Origin: Flavobacterium lacus
GTDB lineage: Bacteria; Bacteroidota; Bacteroidia; Flavobacteriales; Flavobacteriaceae
Direction: 5' to 3'
Assembly (NCBI RefSeq): GCF_003268815.1
Contig: NZ_QLSV01000001.1
Coordinates: 124,001 to 188,000, forward strand
DNA length: 64,000 nt
Shown: positions 17,579-26,869 of the stretch, piece after piece
Layout of the letters: each line of letters begins with the position of its first letter
Position numbering within the stretch: position 1 is the stretch's first letter
The notes under the pieces: generated by a model
What the model was told of the DNA's origin: nothing
Database searches by the model: none
The model's input: the letters and a program-made list of their open reading frames with translations, nothing else
Position numbers and translations under genes: made by a program

Positions 17579-19051
17579 CTATCTTTTAATTATTCTAGTA
17601 GACTCTAATTTTTCATTTGAATTTAATTTAGCAATGTAAGTTCCGTTTGATAAGTTGGTCAAATCTAAACTAAATCTATCAGAATTAACTTGTTTTGATA
17701 AAACTTCTTGCCCTAACAAATTGTATAATGAAATTCTTTTAATAGTTTCCGATGAAGAAAAATTCACACTATTGTTTGTTGGATTAGGATAAAAAGAAAT
17801 AGTGCTATTTTCAAAACCAGCCGTTGAAAGTGTAGTGTTTTCAAAAACTCTTACATGACCTGCATTGTTTCCGTTACCATCATTAAATGGTGTACCTGCG
17901 GCAAGAATACTTCCATCTGCACTTAAACTCAATGATCTTCCAAATTGGTCTCCGGATGCTTCACCTAAAATATCCGAACCTTGTTGTATCCAAGAACTTC
18001 CAACAAATTTAAAAACACGAACATAGCCATTAAGAAGGGTTAATGAACTAGCTGCTATGATATTACCATCTTGACTAATATCTACCGCTGTACCAAAAAA
18101 ATCACTGCCAGTAGTTCCTGGTAAAGTTGCACCTTTTGGAATCCAGTTTGTTCCATTCCATGAATATGCTTTCACATAGCCTAAAGCACCATTTGTAAAA
18201 GAAAAACCACCTGTTATAAAGTTGGTCCCGGAGTCATCAATTGCTAACGTACTACCATGACCTTGTAATATAGAATTATTACCTATTACAGTATTTCCTT
18301 TTTGTATCCAACTGTTGCCACTAAATTCATAAACCTTTACATTTCCTGCGTTGGTGCCTCCGGTATCATCTCCTGCATTGCCAATAGCAATTATGTTTCC
18401 AGTTGAATTCAGGGATATTGTACCAATATAGGCGTCTGCATTTGGTCCTACTATATCTTGTCCTTTTTGCAACCAAGTAGTTCCATTCCATTCATAGGTA
18501 CGAATAGCTCCACAGTTTGTTCCATTAGCTCCATCGAAACCAGGAAAACTAATCCCGATTATTGTTCCATTTGCATTGATACTAACATCACTTCCTGCTA
18601 TATCATTTGGAGCTGACCCTGTAATATCAGTTCCTTTTTGAATCCAATTAGTACCATTCCATTCAAAAACTCGGGTATATCCAGTTGGACCAGTTGGACT
18701 TAAATATGCTGGATTTAGATAACTTGGAGCTCCAATTACAATTATATTTCCATCAGCACTTATGCTTACACGTTCACCAAAAATATCACCTTGTTCAGAA
18801 CCAATGATATCATTACCTCGTTGTATCCAATTAGAGCCATTCCAAGTAAAAACTCTGACTTTACCTGTCATAATTCCGTTGTCCATCGCCCGAGGAGCAC
18901 TTACAACTAAAACAGTACCGTCAGCATTTAATTTGCTTGAACTACCAGATTGTTCATTTGTGGCTTGCCCATTAATATTTGTGCCTAATTGGTTCCATTG
19001 TGCAGTAGTGATGAATGAAGTAAATAATAAAAATAATGTAATTTTTTTCAT
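17579..19051 (-). CDS. Secreted FG-GAP-like beta-propeller protein with T9SS sorting domain
   Basis: A 490-aa exported protein (signal peptide ending TTAQ). About seven repeats combine SLSADGSILAAGTP-like strands with GxVRVFxWNGxxWIQxG, the pattern of integrin-alpha-like FG-GAP_2 propellers. The C-terminal domain (FYPNPTNNSVNFSSSE to GTYIAKLNSNEKLESTRIIKR) is a normal type A T9SS signal. It is closely similar to that of the neighbouring propeller gene, which suggests they share an origin. Predicted cell-surface or secreted; function unknown. Confidence 0.85.
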   Translation of the reverse strand: MKKITLFLLFTSFITTAQWNQLGTNINGQATNEQSGSSSKLNADGTVLVVSAPRAMDNGIMTGKVRVFTWNGSNWIQRGNDIIGSEQGDIFGERVSISADGNIIVIGAPSYLNPAYLSPTGPTGYTRVFEWNGTNWIQKGTDITGSAPNDIAGSDVSINANGTIIGISFPGFDGANGTNCGAIRTYEWNGTTWLQKGQDIVGPNADAYIGTISLNSTGNIIAIGNAGDDTGGTNAGNVKVYEFSGNSWIQKGNTVIGNNSILQGHGSTLAIDDSGTNFITGGFSFTNGALGYVKAYSWNGTNWIPKGATLPGTTGSDFFGTAVDISQDGNIIAASSLTLLNGYVRVFKFVGSSWIQQGSDILGEASGDQFGRSLSLSADGSILAAGTPFNDGNGNNAGHVRVFENTTLSTAGFENSTISFYPNPTNNSVNFSSSETIKRISLYNLLGQEVLSKQVNSDRFSLDLTNLSNGTYIAKLNSNEKLESTRIIKR

Positions 19052-19166
19052 AGTTTAAGTTTTAAGGGGTTGAATTAATTCTTTAAACAAAATTCAACTA
19101 TCCTTTTATATAATCTTTCACGTTCAGGAGTGAAATTTACATGTAATAAACTTAAATTATTTACTA

Positions 19167-20777
19167 TTAATGATTTGAAATTTTTATAGCTTCCGTGATA
19201 AGAGCGATTTTTTTGTACTTTGATTCTTTAATATCAAAATAAATATACATTCTTCGAAGTGCAGATCCAATACCATCCACACTCAAAAATGCTTTTTCAG
19301 CAAGTTCTTTGTTAGAAATATCCGGTTCTTTTAATAAGATATTAAGCACGTTCCAGTCGGTATCGTTTAACTTTCGTTGGATGAAATTTTCTATCTTTTC
19401 TCTTACTAATTGAAATTCATGTGGATTTACCACAAGAGCATTTACCTCATTATTTTTAAGTTTTTCGATTTCCTGAAGCAATTCATCTCTTTTTTTTCTA
19501 TTCCTTTTTAAGTTTCTATTGAAATATAAAGTAATTAGCCCAATTAAAATTAATGAGCCAATAATAATTCCATAGGTTTTTTTTAATTGTTTTAATTCAA
19601 GTTCTGCCTTTTCTTTTTCGTTTTTTAATTTATTTTCTTGAACTATATCATCAAATTCATTTTTGATAACTTCTCTTATAAGTGATATTTTATTCTTTTC
19701 TAATTGTATACTATCTTTATAGATGGTATACTTCTGAAACATTTCTAAAGATTTTTCGGGGTTATTCTCAGCTTGATAACATTTGTATAATAAATCATAA
19801 AGACTTAATTTTATTTCATGGCCAGAATTTATATCTAAACCTGCCAATATCGTTTCTCCTTTTTTTCTAGCCTCCGCAATATTTCCTTCTTTGAAAGCAA
19901 TTTTTGCAAATATGATTTCACTATCAAGGGTATAACCTTCTATTTTTAATTCGTTACACAGGAAACTATTTTTTTTAGCATAAAAATTGGCTTTTTCCAA
20001 TTCATTTAATTCAATATAAATATTAGCCAAGGTGGAATAACAAGAGACTAAAAAGAACTTATCGTTAGTCACCTCCAATATTTTTAGAGCTTTGTCGTAA
20101 TGTATTATAGATTCCTTGTACTTTTTTAATTCATAGTTTGTCCAACCTATGTTTATATAAATAACCGCTATGCTTCTTGGAGGAACATCACTATTTTTAA
20201 TAGCCGTTAGTGCCTTTTGATAATACGCTAAAGCTAAATCATAATTTTGTATGTATAAGTACACATTGCCTATGCTACTTAACATTCGCGATTCTCCTGT
20301 TTTGTCTTTTATTTTCTTATAAATCGTTAATGAATTAGTAAAGTATTGTAACGCTTTCTTATAATCTTTTTTGTTGGCATAAACATTACCTATATTACCT
20401 AAATTTGCAGCTTTTAAAATGGAATCATTTAATTTTGTTGCTAATTTTTCTGCTTCTTGATAGTAGCTCATAGAAGTGTCTAATTCACCTTTTAATCTAT
20501 AAATACCACCTCTGTCATTTGCAACATTGTAAAGTTCCTTTGTATTGTTTTTTTCTTTGGCTAGTTGGTAGTAGTAATCCAATACTTTGAGCGTAGAATC
20601 CGGTTGGGCTTGATTATTTAATTTATAATAGTCAGCTAAAGCGTTAAATCGTATAGAATCAGCATTTTTAGTATTTTCCCAAATTACTTTTAAGTCATAC
20701 GATTTGTTTTGGGCAACAAAATTTGTAGTTATAAAAAAGAAAAATAAGACTATCCTGAAAACGTTTCTATACTTCAT
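19167..20777 (-). CDS. TPR sensor with transmembrane segment and C-terminal helix-turn-helix
   Basis: A 536-aa protein with a signal peptide (ending FVAQ) and about six tetratricopeptide repeats in a predicted periplasmic part (LGNIGNVYANKKDYKKALQYF, MLSSIGNVYLYIQNYDLALAYY). One transmembrane segment follows (TYGIIIGSLILIGLITLYF), then a coiled coil and a cytoplasmic end resembling a LuxR/winged-helix DNA-binding domain (WNVLNILLKEPDISNKELAEKAFLSVDGI). This is a common Bacteroidota one-component signalling layout. Targets unknown, but the two secreted propeller genes beside it are plausible. Confidence 0.78.
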   Translation of the reverse strand: MKYRNVFRIVLFFFFITTNFVAQNKSYDLKVIWENTKNADSIRFNALADYYKLNNQAQPDSTLKVLDYYYQLAKEKNNTKELYNVANDRGGIYRLKGELDTSMSYYQEAEKLATKLNDSILKAANLGNIGNVYANKKDYKKALQYFTNSLTIYKKIKDKTGESRMLSSIGNVYLYIQNYDLALAYYQKALTAIKNSDVPPRSIAVIYINIGWTNYELKKYKESIIHYDKALKILEVTNDKFFLVSCYSTLANIYIELNELEKANFYAKKNSFLCNELKIEGYTLDSEIIFAKIAFKEGNIAEARKKGETILAGLDINSGHEIKLSLYDLLYKCYQAENNPEKSLEMFQKYTIYKDSIQLEKNKISLIREVIKNEFDDIVQENKLKNEKEKAELELKQLKKTYGIIIGSLILIGLITLYFNRNLKRNRKKRDELLQEIEKLKNNEVNALVVNPHEFQLVREKIENFIQRKLNDTDWNVLNILLKEPDISNKELAEKAFLSVDGIGSALRRMYIYFDIKESKYKKIALITEAIKISNH

Positions 20778-20838
20778 ATCACTTTGCGAAATCTAAATAA
20801 AATTAATTTATACTCTTTATGAATAACTATTTAAAAAT

Positions 20839-20870
20839 TAAAGCCCGACAAATATCGAGCTTTAATTTAG
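20839..20870. terminator. Hairpin terminator between the TPR regulator and EF-G paralogue
   Basis: Stem AAAGCCCGA/TCGAGCTTT (one mismatch) with A/T-rich flanks, just after the EF-G paralogue stop codon on the minus strand. Confidence 0.65.
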
Positions 20871-20881
20871 AATGTTCATTA

Positions 20882-20956
20882 TGAATTTACACTTCTTGTA
20901 ACTCTTTTTTGAATGATTTAATCAACTCATTTTGAATTTCATAAGGCACTTTATCA
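20882..20956. repeat. 75-bp direct repeat, copy B (native EF-G paralogue 3' end)
   Basis: Partner of copy A at 15998-16072, in the same orientation. Together they bracket a 4.8-kb block holding the two propeller genes and the TPR regulator. Confidence 0.88.
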
Positions 20957-23016
20957 TAATGCGAAAACGCCATGGCTATTTTAGCTCTTCCTTGTGATAG
21001 CGAACGAACAGCGGCTGAAAATTCATGCATTTCGGCAATTGGAACTAAGGCTTTAATTTTAGTGAAATGTCCTTCCGCATCCATCCCTTCTACCATAGAG
21101 CGATGCGATTGAATGGCACTCATCACCGAACCGGTTATTTCATCAGGAGCTGTAATTATTGTGGTATAAATTGGTTCTAACAATTGCGGATTGGCGTTTA
21201 CAAAATTCTCTTTAAAAGCCATCATTCCTGCAATTTTAAAGGAAAGGTCGTTACTATCTACTGCGTGCATTTTTCCGTCGTAAACAACAACACAAACATC
21301 TTGTACGTGTGAGCCGGTGAGTGGTCCTTCTTGCATTTTTTCCATCACACCTTTCAGGATAGACGGATGGAAACGTGTGTCAATAGCTCCGCCCACAATG
21401 CAATTATAATACACTAATTTTCCACCCCAAGGCAATTCAATTTCTTCTTTTCCTCGGATGGAATAGCCTTTTGGATCGGGCGTATCTTCTGTCCACGGAT
21501 AAATTTTCATCGAAATTTCACCAAACTGCCCTGCTCCACCGGATTGCTTTTTGTGACGATAGGTTGTATCTGCTTCCGTTTGAATGGTTTCTCGGTAGGC
21601 CACTTTTGGTTTATTGAAATTTACTGATAGTTTATAGGTATTTTCTAATTTCCACTTGATAATAGCCAAATGAAGTTCTCCTTGACAATGCAAAAGTGTT
21701 TGTTTTAATTCGGCAGAAACTTCTACTTGTATACTAGGATCTTCTTCTACTAATTGGTGTAAAGCGGATGATAATTTTTCTTCTTCGCCTTTTTTAGTAC
21801 CTTCAACTGCGATGGTAAATGTTGGTGTAGGAAATTGGATGGGTTGAATGGCAATAGGAAATCCTTTTTCATGCAACGTGTTGTTGGTATGTGTGTTTTT
21901 TAGTTTTAAAGTCGCACCAATATCGCCGGCAGTTAATTCATCTACAGCAATTCTCTTGTTTCCTTCCATTTCAAACAACTGCATGATTTTTTCGACTTGA
22001 CCGGTCTCTTCATTAGTTAATTCGTCTCCTACTTTTACAGTTCCGGAAAGGACTTTAAAGAAACTCAGTTCGCCAACATGTGGTTCTGCTATTGTTTTAT
22101 AAATAAAAATAGCTGTTTTTCCTTTATCGGAACATGCTATTTCACGGTTATCAATAGTTAATTGCGGTGGCATTTCATAGGCGGACGGACAAACATTATC
22201 AATAAAACCCATTAATCGACCACCACCCATATTTTGCTTGGCTGAAATACAAAAAACAGGGAAAATTTCGTGTTTAATCAAGGAATGATGTAAACCTAAT
22301 TTCATTTCGTCTTCATTCAATTCGCCTTTTTCAAAATAGTTTTCCATTAATTGTTCGTCATTGGCGGCAATAGTTTCAATTAATTCTTTGTGTAACTGAA
22401 TGGCTTTTTCTTTTTCGGAATTTGGAATAGGCAATTTTTCCGGTTTTCCACCTTCAGGAGGATATTGATACATGACCATGTTGAGCACATCAATCACCGC
22501 ATTGAAATTTGGCCCTTGATTTACCGGGTATTGAACAATGACAACTTGATTGCCAAAATGAGCTTTAGCTTCGGCTACTGTTTTATCGAAATCGGCTTTT
22601 TCATGATCCAACTGGTTCACAGCAAAAATGGTAGGCAATTTGAATTCGTTGGTATATTGCCAAATGATATCGGTGCCCACTTCTACGCCCATTCGTGCAT
22701 TAAGTAGCATTAATCCACATTCTGCCACTCGCATCGAAGCAATAATATCGCCTGATAAGTCATCATAACCAGGCGTATCCAGGATATTAATTTTATAGCC
22801 TTTCCATTTCGAATTGAGTAATTTTGAAAAAAGTGTTTTACCTTTTTCGTGTTCAATATCGGTATAATCGGCAATGGTATTTTGATCTTCCACGGTACCA
22901 CGGCGATTAATTACACCTGATTCAAACAACATGGTTTCTGCCAAAGTGGTCTTACCGCTTCCGGTATGCCCGAGTAAAACCACATTTTTTACGTGCTTGC
23001 TGTCAAACTGTAACAT
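20887..23016 (-). CDS. Elongation factor G paralogue (EF-G2-like translational GTPase)
   Basis: A 709-aa protein with EF-G architecture: G domain (G1 GHTGSGKT at 16-23, G3 DTPGY), domain II, and domains III-V with KQSGGAGQFGEI. It departs from canonical FusA. G4 is NQLD rather than NKxD, and switch I reads DIEHEKGKTL rather than the ERGITI of main EF-G. This places it with secondary EF-Gs (EF-G2/FusA2-like), whose role may be ribosome recycling or ribosomal protection; that is unproven here. No str-operon neighbours are present, which agrees with a paralogue. Confidence 0.88.
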   Translation of the reverse strand: MLQFDSKHVKNVVLLGHTGSGKTTLAETMLFESGVINRRGTVEDQNTIADYTDIEHEKGKTLFSKLLNSKWKGYKINILDTPGYDDLSGDIIASMRVAECGLMLLNARMGVEVGTDIIWQYTNEFKLPTIFAVNQLDHEKADFDKTVAEAKAHFGNQVVIVQYPVNQGPNFNAVIDVLNMVMYQYPPEGGKPEKLPIPNSEKEKAIQLHKELIETIAANDEQLMENYFEKGELNEDEMKLGLHHSLIKHEIFPVFCISAKQNMGGGRLMGFIDNVCPSAYEMPPQLTIDNREIACSDKGKTAIFIYKTIAEPHVGELSFFKVLSGTVKVGDELTNEETGQVEKIMQLFEMEGNKRIAVDELTAGDIGATLKLKNTHTNNTLHEKGFPIAIQPIQFPTPTFTIAVEGTKKGEEEKLSSALHQLVEEDPSIQVEVSAELKQTLLHCQGELHLAIIKWKLENTYKLSVNFNKPKVAYRETIQTEADTTYRHKKQSGGAGQFGEISMKIYPWTEDTPDPKGYSIRGKEEIELPWGGKLVYYNCIVGGAIDTRFHPSILKGVMEKMQEGPLTGSHVQDVCVVVYDGKMHAVDSNDLSFKIAGMMAFKENFVNANPQLLEPIYTTIITAPDEITGSVMSAIQSHRSMVEGMDAEGHFTKIKALVPIAEMHEFSAAVRSLSQGRAKIAMAFSHYDKVPYEIQNELIKSFKKELQEV

Positions 23017-23159
23017 ATCCTAACTTTTTATAATTAATACTATAAATTTCGGATTTTTTATGGATAAAAAACATGATTAAAATCAGGTATAAGCACAAAA
23101 AAGCCGACAAACCTTTTGAGTTGTTGTCTACTAAAAAAATTGGAAAACTAAAAAATTTA

Positions 23160-23861
23160 TTAATGGCAATCCGGATTTGCCTGAACGATTAAACTCGTTG
23201 TTTTTGGAGAGATGTAAGGAATATCTAATCCCATTCCACGGATGATAAATAATCCGCCAATAATAATCACCATGATGGGAATAAATTTTTGAATTTTGTT
23301 TCGAACCGGTACTGTTATAAAATTTGAAATTAGTACCACGGCACTCATCATTGGAATGGTTCCTAATCCGAATAGAATCATATAGGATGCTCCCAACCAT
23401 TCATTTTGCATGGCAATGGCACCAAAAAGTGCTGCATACACCATTCCGCATGGTAAAAATCCGTTTAATAAACCGATGGTAAATAAGGCATCAAATGTTT
23501 TCTTTTTGAATTGAGCTCCCAGATGACTTTTTACTTTAGAAATTAATCTATAAATTGGTTTAGAAAAGTTGTACTGAGCTAATTTTCTTTCGGGAATAAT
23601 GACAAAAAGAATCATTAAAATCCCAACCAAAATGGATAATTGTTGTTGAAATCCGGCCAGAAAAAGTCCTTTTCCTAAAATTCCGAAAAACAAGCCTAGC
23701 ATTCCGTATGCAGTTAATCTACCCAAATGATAAAGAAAAAGTTGAAAAACTCGTTTGGTTGCATTGTTTCGATCAACCGGAATCATCATGGCTATTGGGC
23801 CACACATGCCGATGCAATGGAAGCTGCTGAGTAAACCAAATATGAGAGCGGTGTAAAGCAT
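23160..23861 (-). CDS. DsbD_2/TauE-SafE-like membrane protein of the cbb3 locus
   Basis: A 233-aa protein with about six transmembrane segments from the start MLYTALIFGLLSSFHC. A further 20 residues upstream would be encoded by repeat DNA, so the later ATG is preferred. The motif HCIGMCGP in the first helix and GFLPCGMVYAAL later are hallmarks of the UreH/DsbD-like family that accompanies ccoGHI in many genomes and is linked to copper or cytochrome assembly. It is the last gene of the oxidase cluster. The exact substrate is unknown. Confidence 0.82.
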   Translation of the reverse strand: MLYTALIFGLLSSFHCIGMCGPIAMMIPVDRNNATKRVFQLFLYHLGRLTAYGMLGLFFGILGKGLFLAGFQQQLSILVGILMILFVIIPERKLAQYNFSKPIYRLISKVKSHLGAQFKKKTFDALFTIGLLNGFLPCGMVYAALFGAIAMQNEWLGASYMILFGLGTIPMMSAVVLISNFITVPVRNKIQKFIPIMVIIIGGLFIIRGMGLDIPYISPKTTSLIVQANPDCH

Positions 23862-23863
23862 TA

Positions 23864-23934
23864 GGGTGATGGGTAATTGGTTATAGGTGATGGGTGATGA
23901 ATTTAACCAATTACCCATCACCTATAACCTATTA
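23864..23934. repeat. Inverted word repeat (GGTTATAGGTGATGGGT) between ccoH and the DsbD_2-like gene
   Basis: GGTTATAGGTGATGGGT (23879-23895) has its exact inverse at 23913-23929. The flanking GGGTAATTGG words are also inverted. It fills the whole intergenic space and can fold into a long hairpin within the operon. Confidence 0.85.
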
Positions 23935-23938
23935 CTTT

Positions 23939-24385
23939 TTATAAATAAATTGTTTTCTTTGTTAAAATTTCTTTTCCTTCATACGTCCAATCAATAGAAA
24001 TGTCCCAACGACCGCCCACCAAATTGTTTTTAGGTATGAGCAAATGTGAACCGGAAAGCGAAATCGGAACTTCAAAATCCAGTTTCAGGTTAGACGGTCG
24101 GTAAAGGGACACTTTTCCTTTGATTTTTGTGGCATCTATATCGGTTGGGAAAACGATTTTTAATCCATCTTCTTGAGCGATAATCTCAACGGGAAGAGCT
24201 AAATTTTTATCATTTTGCTCTTTCTCCATTCGTTTTTCAAAAACAAGTTCTTGTTTGTAATATTCTTCTACAACCAAATCATGATCATAAGTTGAGTCAA
24301 CCTGTACTTTGATTACAAAATACAATATAAATGAGATAAATAATACTATTGCAATCACGATTCCTATTCCCCAATTTATTTTCAT
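23939..24385 (-). CDS. ccoH: FixH/CcoH family protein of cbb3 oxidase assembly
   Basis: A 148-aa protein. One N-terminal membrane helix (GIVIAIVLFISFILYFVIKVQV) is followed by DSTYDHDLVVEEYYKQEL, the conserved start of the FixH soluble domain, and a beta-rich periplasmic part ending GRWDISIDWTYEGKEILTKK. CcoH acts in maturation and stability of cbb3 oxidase in the cytoplasmic membrane. It lies downstream of ccoG. The gap between them is occupied by a tandem word repeat. Confidence 0.88.
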   Translation of the reverse strand: MKINWGIGIVIAIVLFISFILYFVIKVQVDSTYDHDLVVEEYYKQELVFEKRMEKEQNDKNLALPVEIIAQEDGLKIVFPTDIDATKIKGKVSLYRPSNLKLDFEVPISLSGSHLLIPKNNLVGGRWDISIDWTYEGKEILTKKTIYL

Positions 24386-24390
24386 TTTTT

Positions 24391-24441
24391 TTAAGTTTCT
24401 GAGTAGCTAAGTTACTGAGTAGCTAAGTTACTGTGTTAGTT
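24391..24441. repeat. Tandem 16-bp word repeat between ccoG and ccoH
   Basis: GAGTAGCTAAGTTACT occurs twice in tandem (24401-24432), with partial units on both sides. It overlaps the ccoG stop codon and ends 5 bp before the ccoH start, where a ribosome binding site would lie. Confidence 0.85.
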
Positions 24442-25854
24442 AAAGCTTCTTGGTCCCATGAAGTTGGTGGTAGTGGTTTCTATTAAGTCTTCACCGTCAT
24501 ATACTTCTATTTTTATTTCTATTTTGTCACCTTCCAGATAGGCAGGATTAATTTCTATAAACAATGTTCCTTTGGCAATTCCGTCCGGTTTTACTTTTAC
24601 TTTTGGTTTGCCAACTAAAATAATTTTACCTTTTGGTTCGATAAGTTTAAACGTCACTTCATCAAATTGTTTTGTTGTTTTATTGACGATTTTATAGGTA
24701 TATACGTTGCTAATATTTTCTCCTTTATGTTGAAAAAGTTGTCCAGGCAATCGTAAGACGTTGGCTTCCACATCATTTCGCAAAAATAACATTCCGATTA
24801 AAACACCAATTAAAATTACTAAAACTGCGGCATAACCCTTCATTCTTGTGGTAAAAACGAATTTTTCTTTTTTAACAATTTCATTTTCACTGGCATAACG
24901 AATTAAGCCCTTTGGCAACCCAACGCCTTCCATAATTGTATCACATTCGTCAATACAAGCAGTGCAATTGATGCATTCCAACTGCGTTCCGTTTCGAATG
25001 TCTATTCCGGTTGGGCAAACATGCACGCATTGTTTACAATCGATACAATCGCCTTTTCCGGTTGTTGCTCTGTCTTCCTGTTTATTGAATTTGGCTCTTC
25101 CTAATTCTTTTTCGCCACGCACATAATCATACGCAACATTGATGGATTTATTATCTAACAAAACCCCTTGCATTCTTCCGTATGGACAAGCAATTATGCA
25201 GACTTGTTCTCTAAACCATGCAAAAATAAAATAGAATACGCCTGTAAAAATCAACAAGGCAATGAGCGTACTGGTGTGCAAAGCCGGCCCTTCTTTAATC
25301 ATTAATAACAATCGGTCGCTACTAACCAAATAGGCTAAAAACACATTGGCAATGAGGAAGGAAAATATAAAAAAGATAATCCATTTTGTAACTCTCTTTC
25401 TGATTTTTTCAGCATTCCATTCTTGTTTTTGCAAACGAATTTGAGCTCCTCTGTCGCCGTCAATCCAATATTCGATTCGGCGGAAAACCATTTCCATAAA
25501 AATCGTTTGTGGACAAAACCATCCGCAAAAAATTCTTCCAAAAGCAACAGTAAACAAAGCCAATCCAACTACCCCAATGATCATCGAAACAACAAAAAGA
25601 TAAAAATCTTGTGGCCAAAACGGAAAACTAAAAACAGTAAATCTTCTTTCTAATACATTAAACATCAAAAATTGATGCCCATTAATTTTAATAAAAGGTG
25701 CTAAAACTAAAAAAACCAATAAAAAATAGCTTACGAGTTTTCTCTTATCATAAAAAGGACCTTTGGGTTTCTTTGGAAGAATAAAGGCCCTTTTTCCCTC
25801 TTTATTGATGGTTCCGATCGTGTCTCTAAAACTTTCTTCGGGTAAGGTGTTCAT
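24436..25854 (-). CDS. ccoG: Cytochrome c oxidase accessory protein CcoG (RdxA/FixG)
   Basis: A 472-aa polyferredoxin with about five membrane helices. It has CGWFCPQTIF and CPYGRMQG motifs, two 4Fe-4S clusters (CIDCKQCVHVCPTGIDI and CINCTACIDECD) and a C-terminal Ig-like FixG domain. CcoG reduces copper for insertion into cbb3 oxidase (family knowledge). It follows ccoP after a 51-bp gap containing a perfect hairpin. Confidence 0.95.
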   Translation of the reverse strand: MNTLPEESFRDTIGTINKEGKRAFILPKKPKGPFYDKRKLVSYFLLVFLVLAPFIKINGHQFLMFNVLERRFTVFSFPFWPQDFYLFVVSMIIGVVGLALFTVAFGRIFCGWFCPQTIFMEMVFRRIEYWIDGDRGAQIRLQKQEWNAEKIRKRVTKWIIFFIFSFLIANVFLAYLVSSDRLLLMIKEGPALHTSTLIALLIFTGVFYFIFAWFREQVCIIACPYGRMQGVLLDNKSINVAYDYVRGEKELGRAKFNKQEDRATTGKGDCIDCKQCVHVCPTGIDIRNGTQLECINCTACIDECDTIMEGVGLPKGLIRYASENEIVKKEKFVFTTRMKGYAAVLVILIGVLIGMLFLRNDVEANVLRLPGQLFQHKGENISNVYTYKIVNKTTKQFDEVTFKLIEPKGKIILVGKPKVKVKPDGIAKGTLFIEINPAYLEGDKIEIKIEVYDGEDLIETTTTNFMGPRSFN

Positions 25855-25873
25855 GATTTGGCTTTTAAATTTA

Positions 25874-25899
25874 CAAATCCCGCTTTGAAACGGGATTTG
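25874..25899 (-). promoter_or_regulatory. Intercistronic hairpin between ccoP and ccoG
   Basis: Perfect 9-bp palindromic stem CAAATCCCG/CGGGATTTG with an 8-nt loop and no strong T-run after it. It is better read as an mRNA-stabilising or attenuating hairpin than as a full terminator. Confidence 0.65.
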
Positions 25900-25905
25900 T
25901 ATTTT

Positions 25906-26847
25906 TTATTTTATGGCAACTTCTGCCACTGTTTTAGTAGAGTCTGAAACTACCTCAGTTTTTGGTGCATTTTCATCGACCCAAATATCGCCTTCTGCAG
26001 GTTTTGCATCCGGTGGATTTGTTCCTTGCATTGATAAAACGTAACTGGCTACTTTTTGCAAATCGGATGGTTTTATGGTCGATTTCCAGGCCACCATTCC
26101 TTTTCCTTCGCGACCACCCTCCATTAAGGTATTAAATACATTTTTTATACCTCCTCCTAAAATCCAGTGTTCATCTGTGAGGTTGGGCCCAATCGAACCA
26201 CCACCATCTGCTTTATGGCAAGCTACACAATTTACTTCATATAACTTTTTACCTTGAGCTAAATCAGAAGCATCTGTTAATAAGGTTACTTTATCCTTAT
26301 CCATTAGATCCGGTGCAGTTAACTTATATTTTTCAACTTCCGCTTTTGCAATAGCCATTTCAGTTTCAAATTCTGATGCTTGGTCGTAATCATTGTAGAT
26401 ATGGAATCTCACCATATAAACAAAAGCAAAAACAATAGTTATATAGAATAAATTCACCCACCAAGGTGGCAATACATTGTCAAGTTCTTTGATACCATCA
26501 TAATCGTGGTCCAACAGTATATCGTGCTCCTCCTCCATTTCCTTGGAACGGGTTAATTTTTTTGTCAAACTTTGATAAAAAGCACTTTCCGTAAAGGGCA
26601 ATGACTGCACTTCCTCTAATTGTTTTTTCTGCTCATCGGTAAGCAAGTGATAAGTTACTTTATCCACAGCACTCACTACAATTTCGATGGCAACCAACAA
26701 GAACAGGAAAACTCCTAAAAATAAAGAAACCATTGGGTATTCTATAAATGCCGGTTTGTCTCCTGAGTCTATAAAATATTCCATTGCACCCATAACAAGG
26801 GCAAAAATCAATGGAACTCTAACGTATGATGGGATTAATTTTTTCAT
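25906..26847 (-). CDS. ccoP: cbb3 oxidase subunit III, monoheme form
   Basis: A 313-aa membrane-anchored cytochrome c. It has two N-terminal membrane helices, a further helix after LDNVLPPWWVNLFY (the CcoP signature) and one heme site CVACH (207-211) with a downstream Met in GMVAW as axial ligand. Proteobacterial CcoP carries two heme-c sites; only one is present here, which is usual for Bacteroidota as far as I know. It transfers electrons to the CcoO/CcoN part. The C-terminus is an acidic, flexible tail. Confidence 0.93.
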   Translation of the reverse strand: MKKLIPSYVRVPLIFALVMGAMEYFIDSGDKPAFIEYPMVSLFLGVFLFLLVAIEIVVSAVDKVTYHLLTDEQKKQLEEVQSLPFTESAFYQSLTKKLTRSKEMEEEHDILLDHDYDGIKELDNVLPPWWVNLFYITIVFAFVYMVRFHIYNDYDQASEFETEMAIAKAEVEKYKLTAPDLMDKDKVTLLTDASDLAQGKKLYEVNCVACHKADGGGSIGPNLTDEHWILGGGIKNVFNTLMEGGREGKGMVAWKSTIKPSDLQKVASYVLSMQGTNPPDAKPAEGDIWVDENAPKTEVVSDSTKTVAEVAIK

Positions 26848-26869
26848 TTTTAACGTATGATAAGGTTAA

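Noticed and set aside
15998..20956. Integrative element with its own integrase
   Set aside because: No recombinase, transposase or conjugation gene is encoded in the block; only the direct repeat supports integration.
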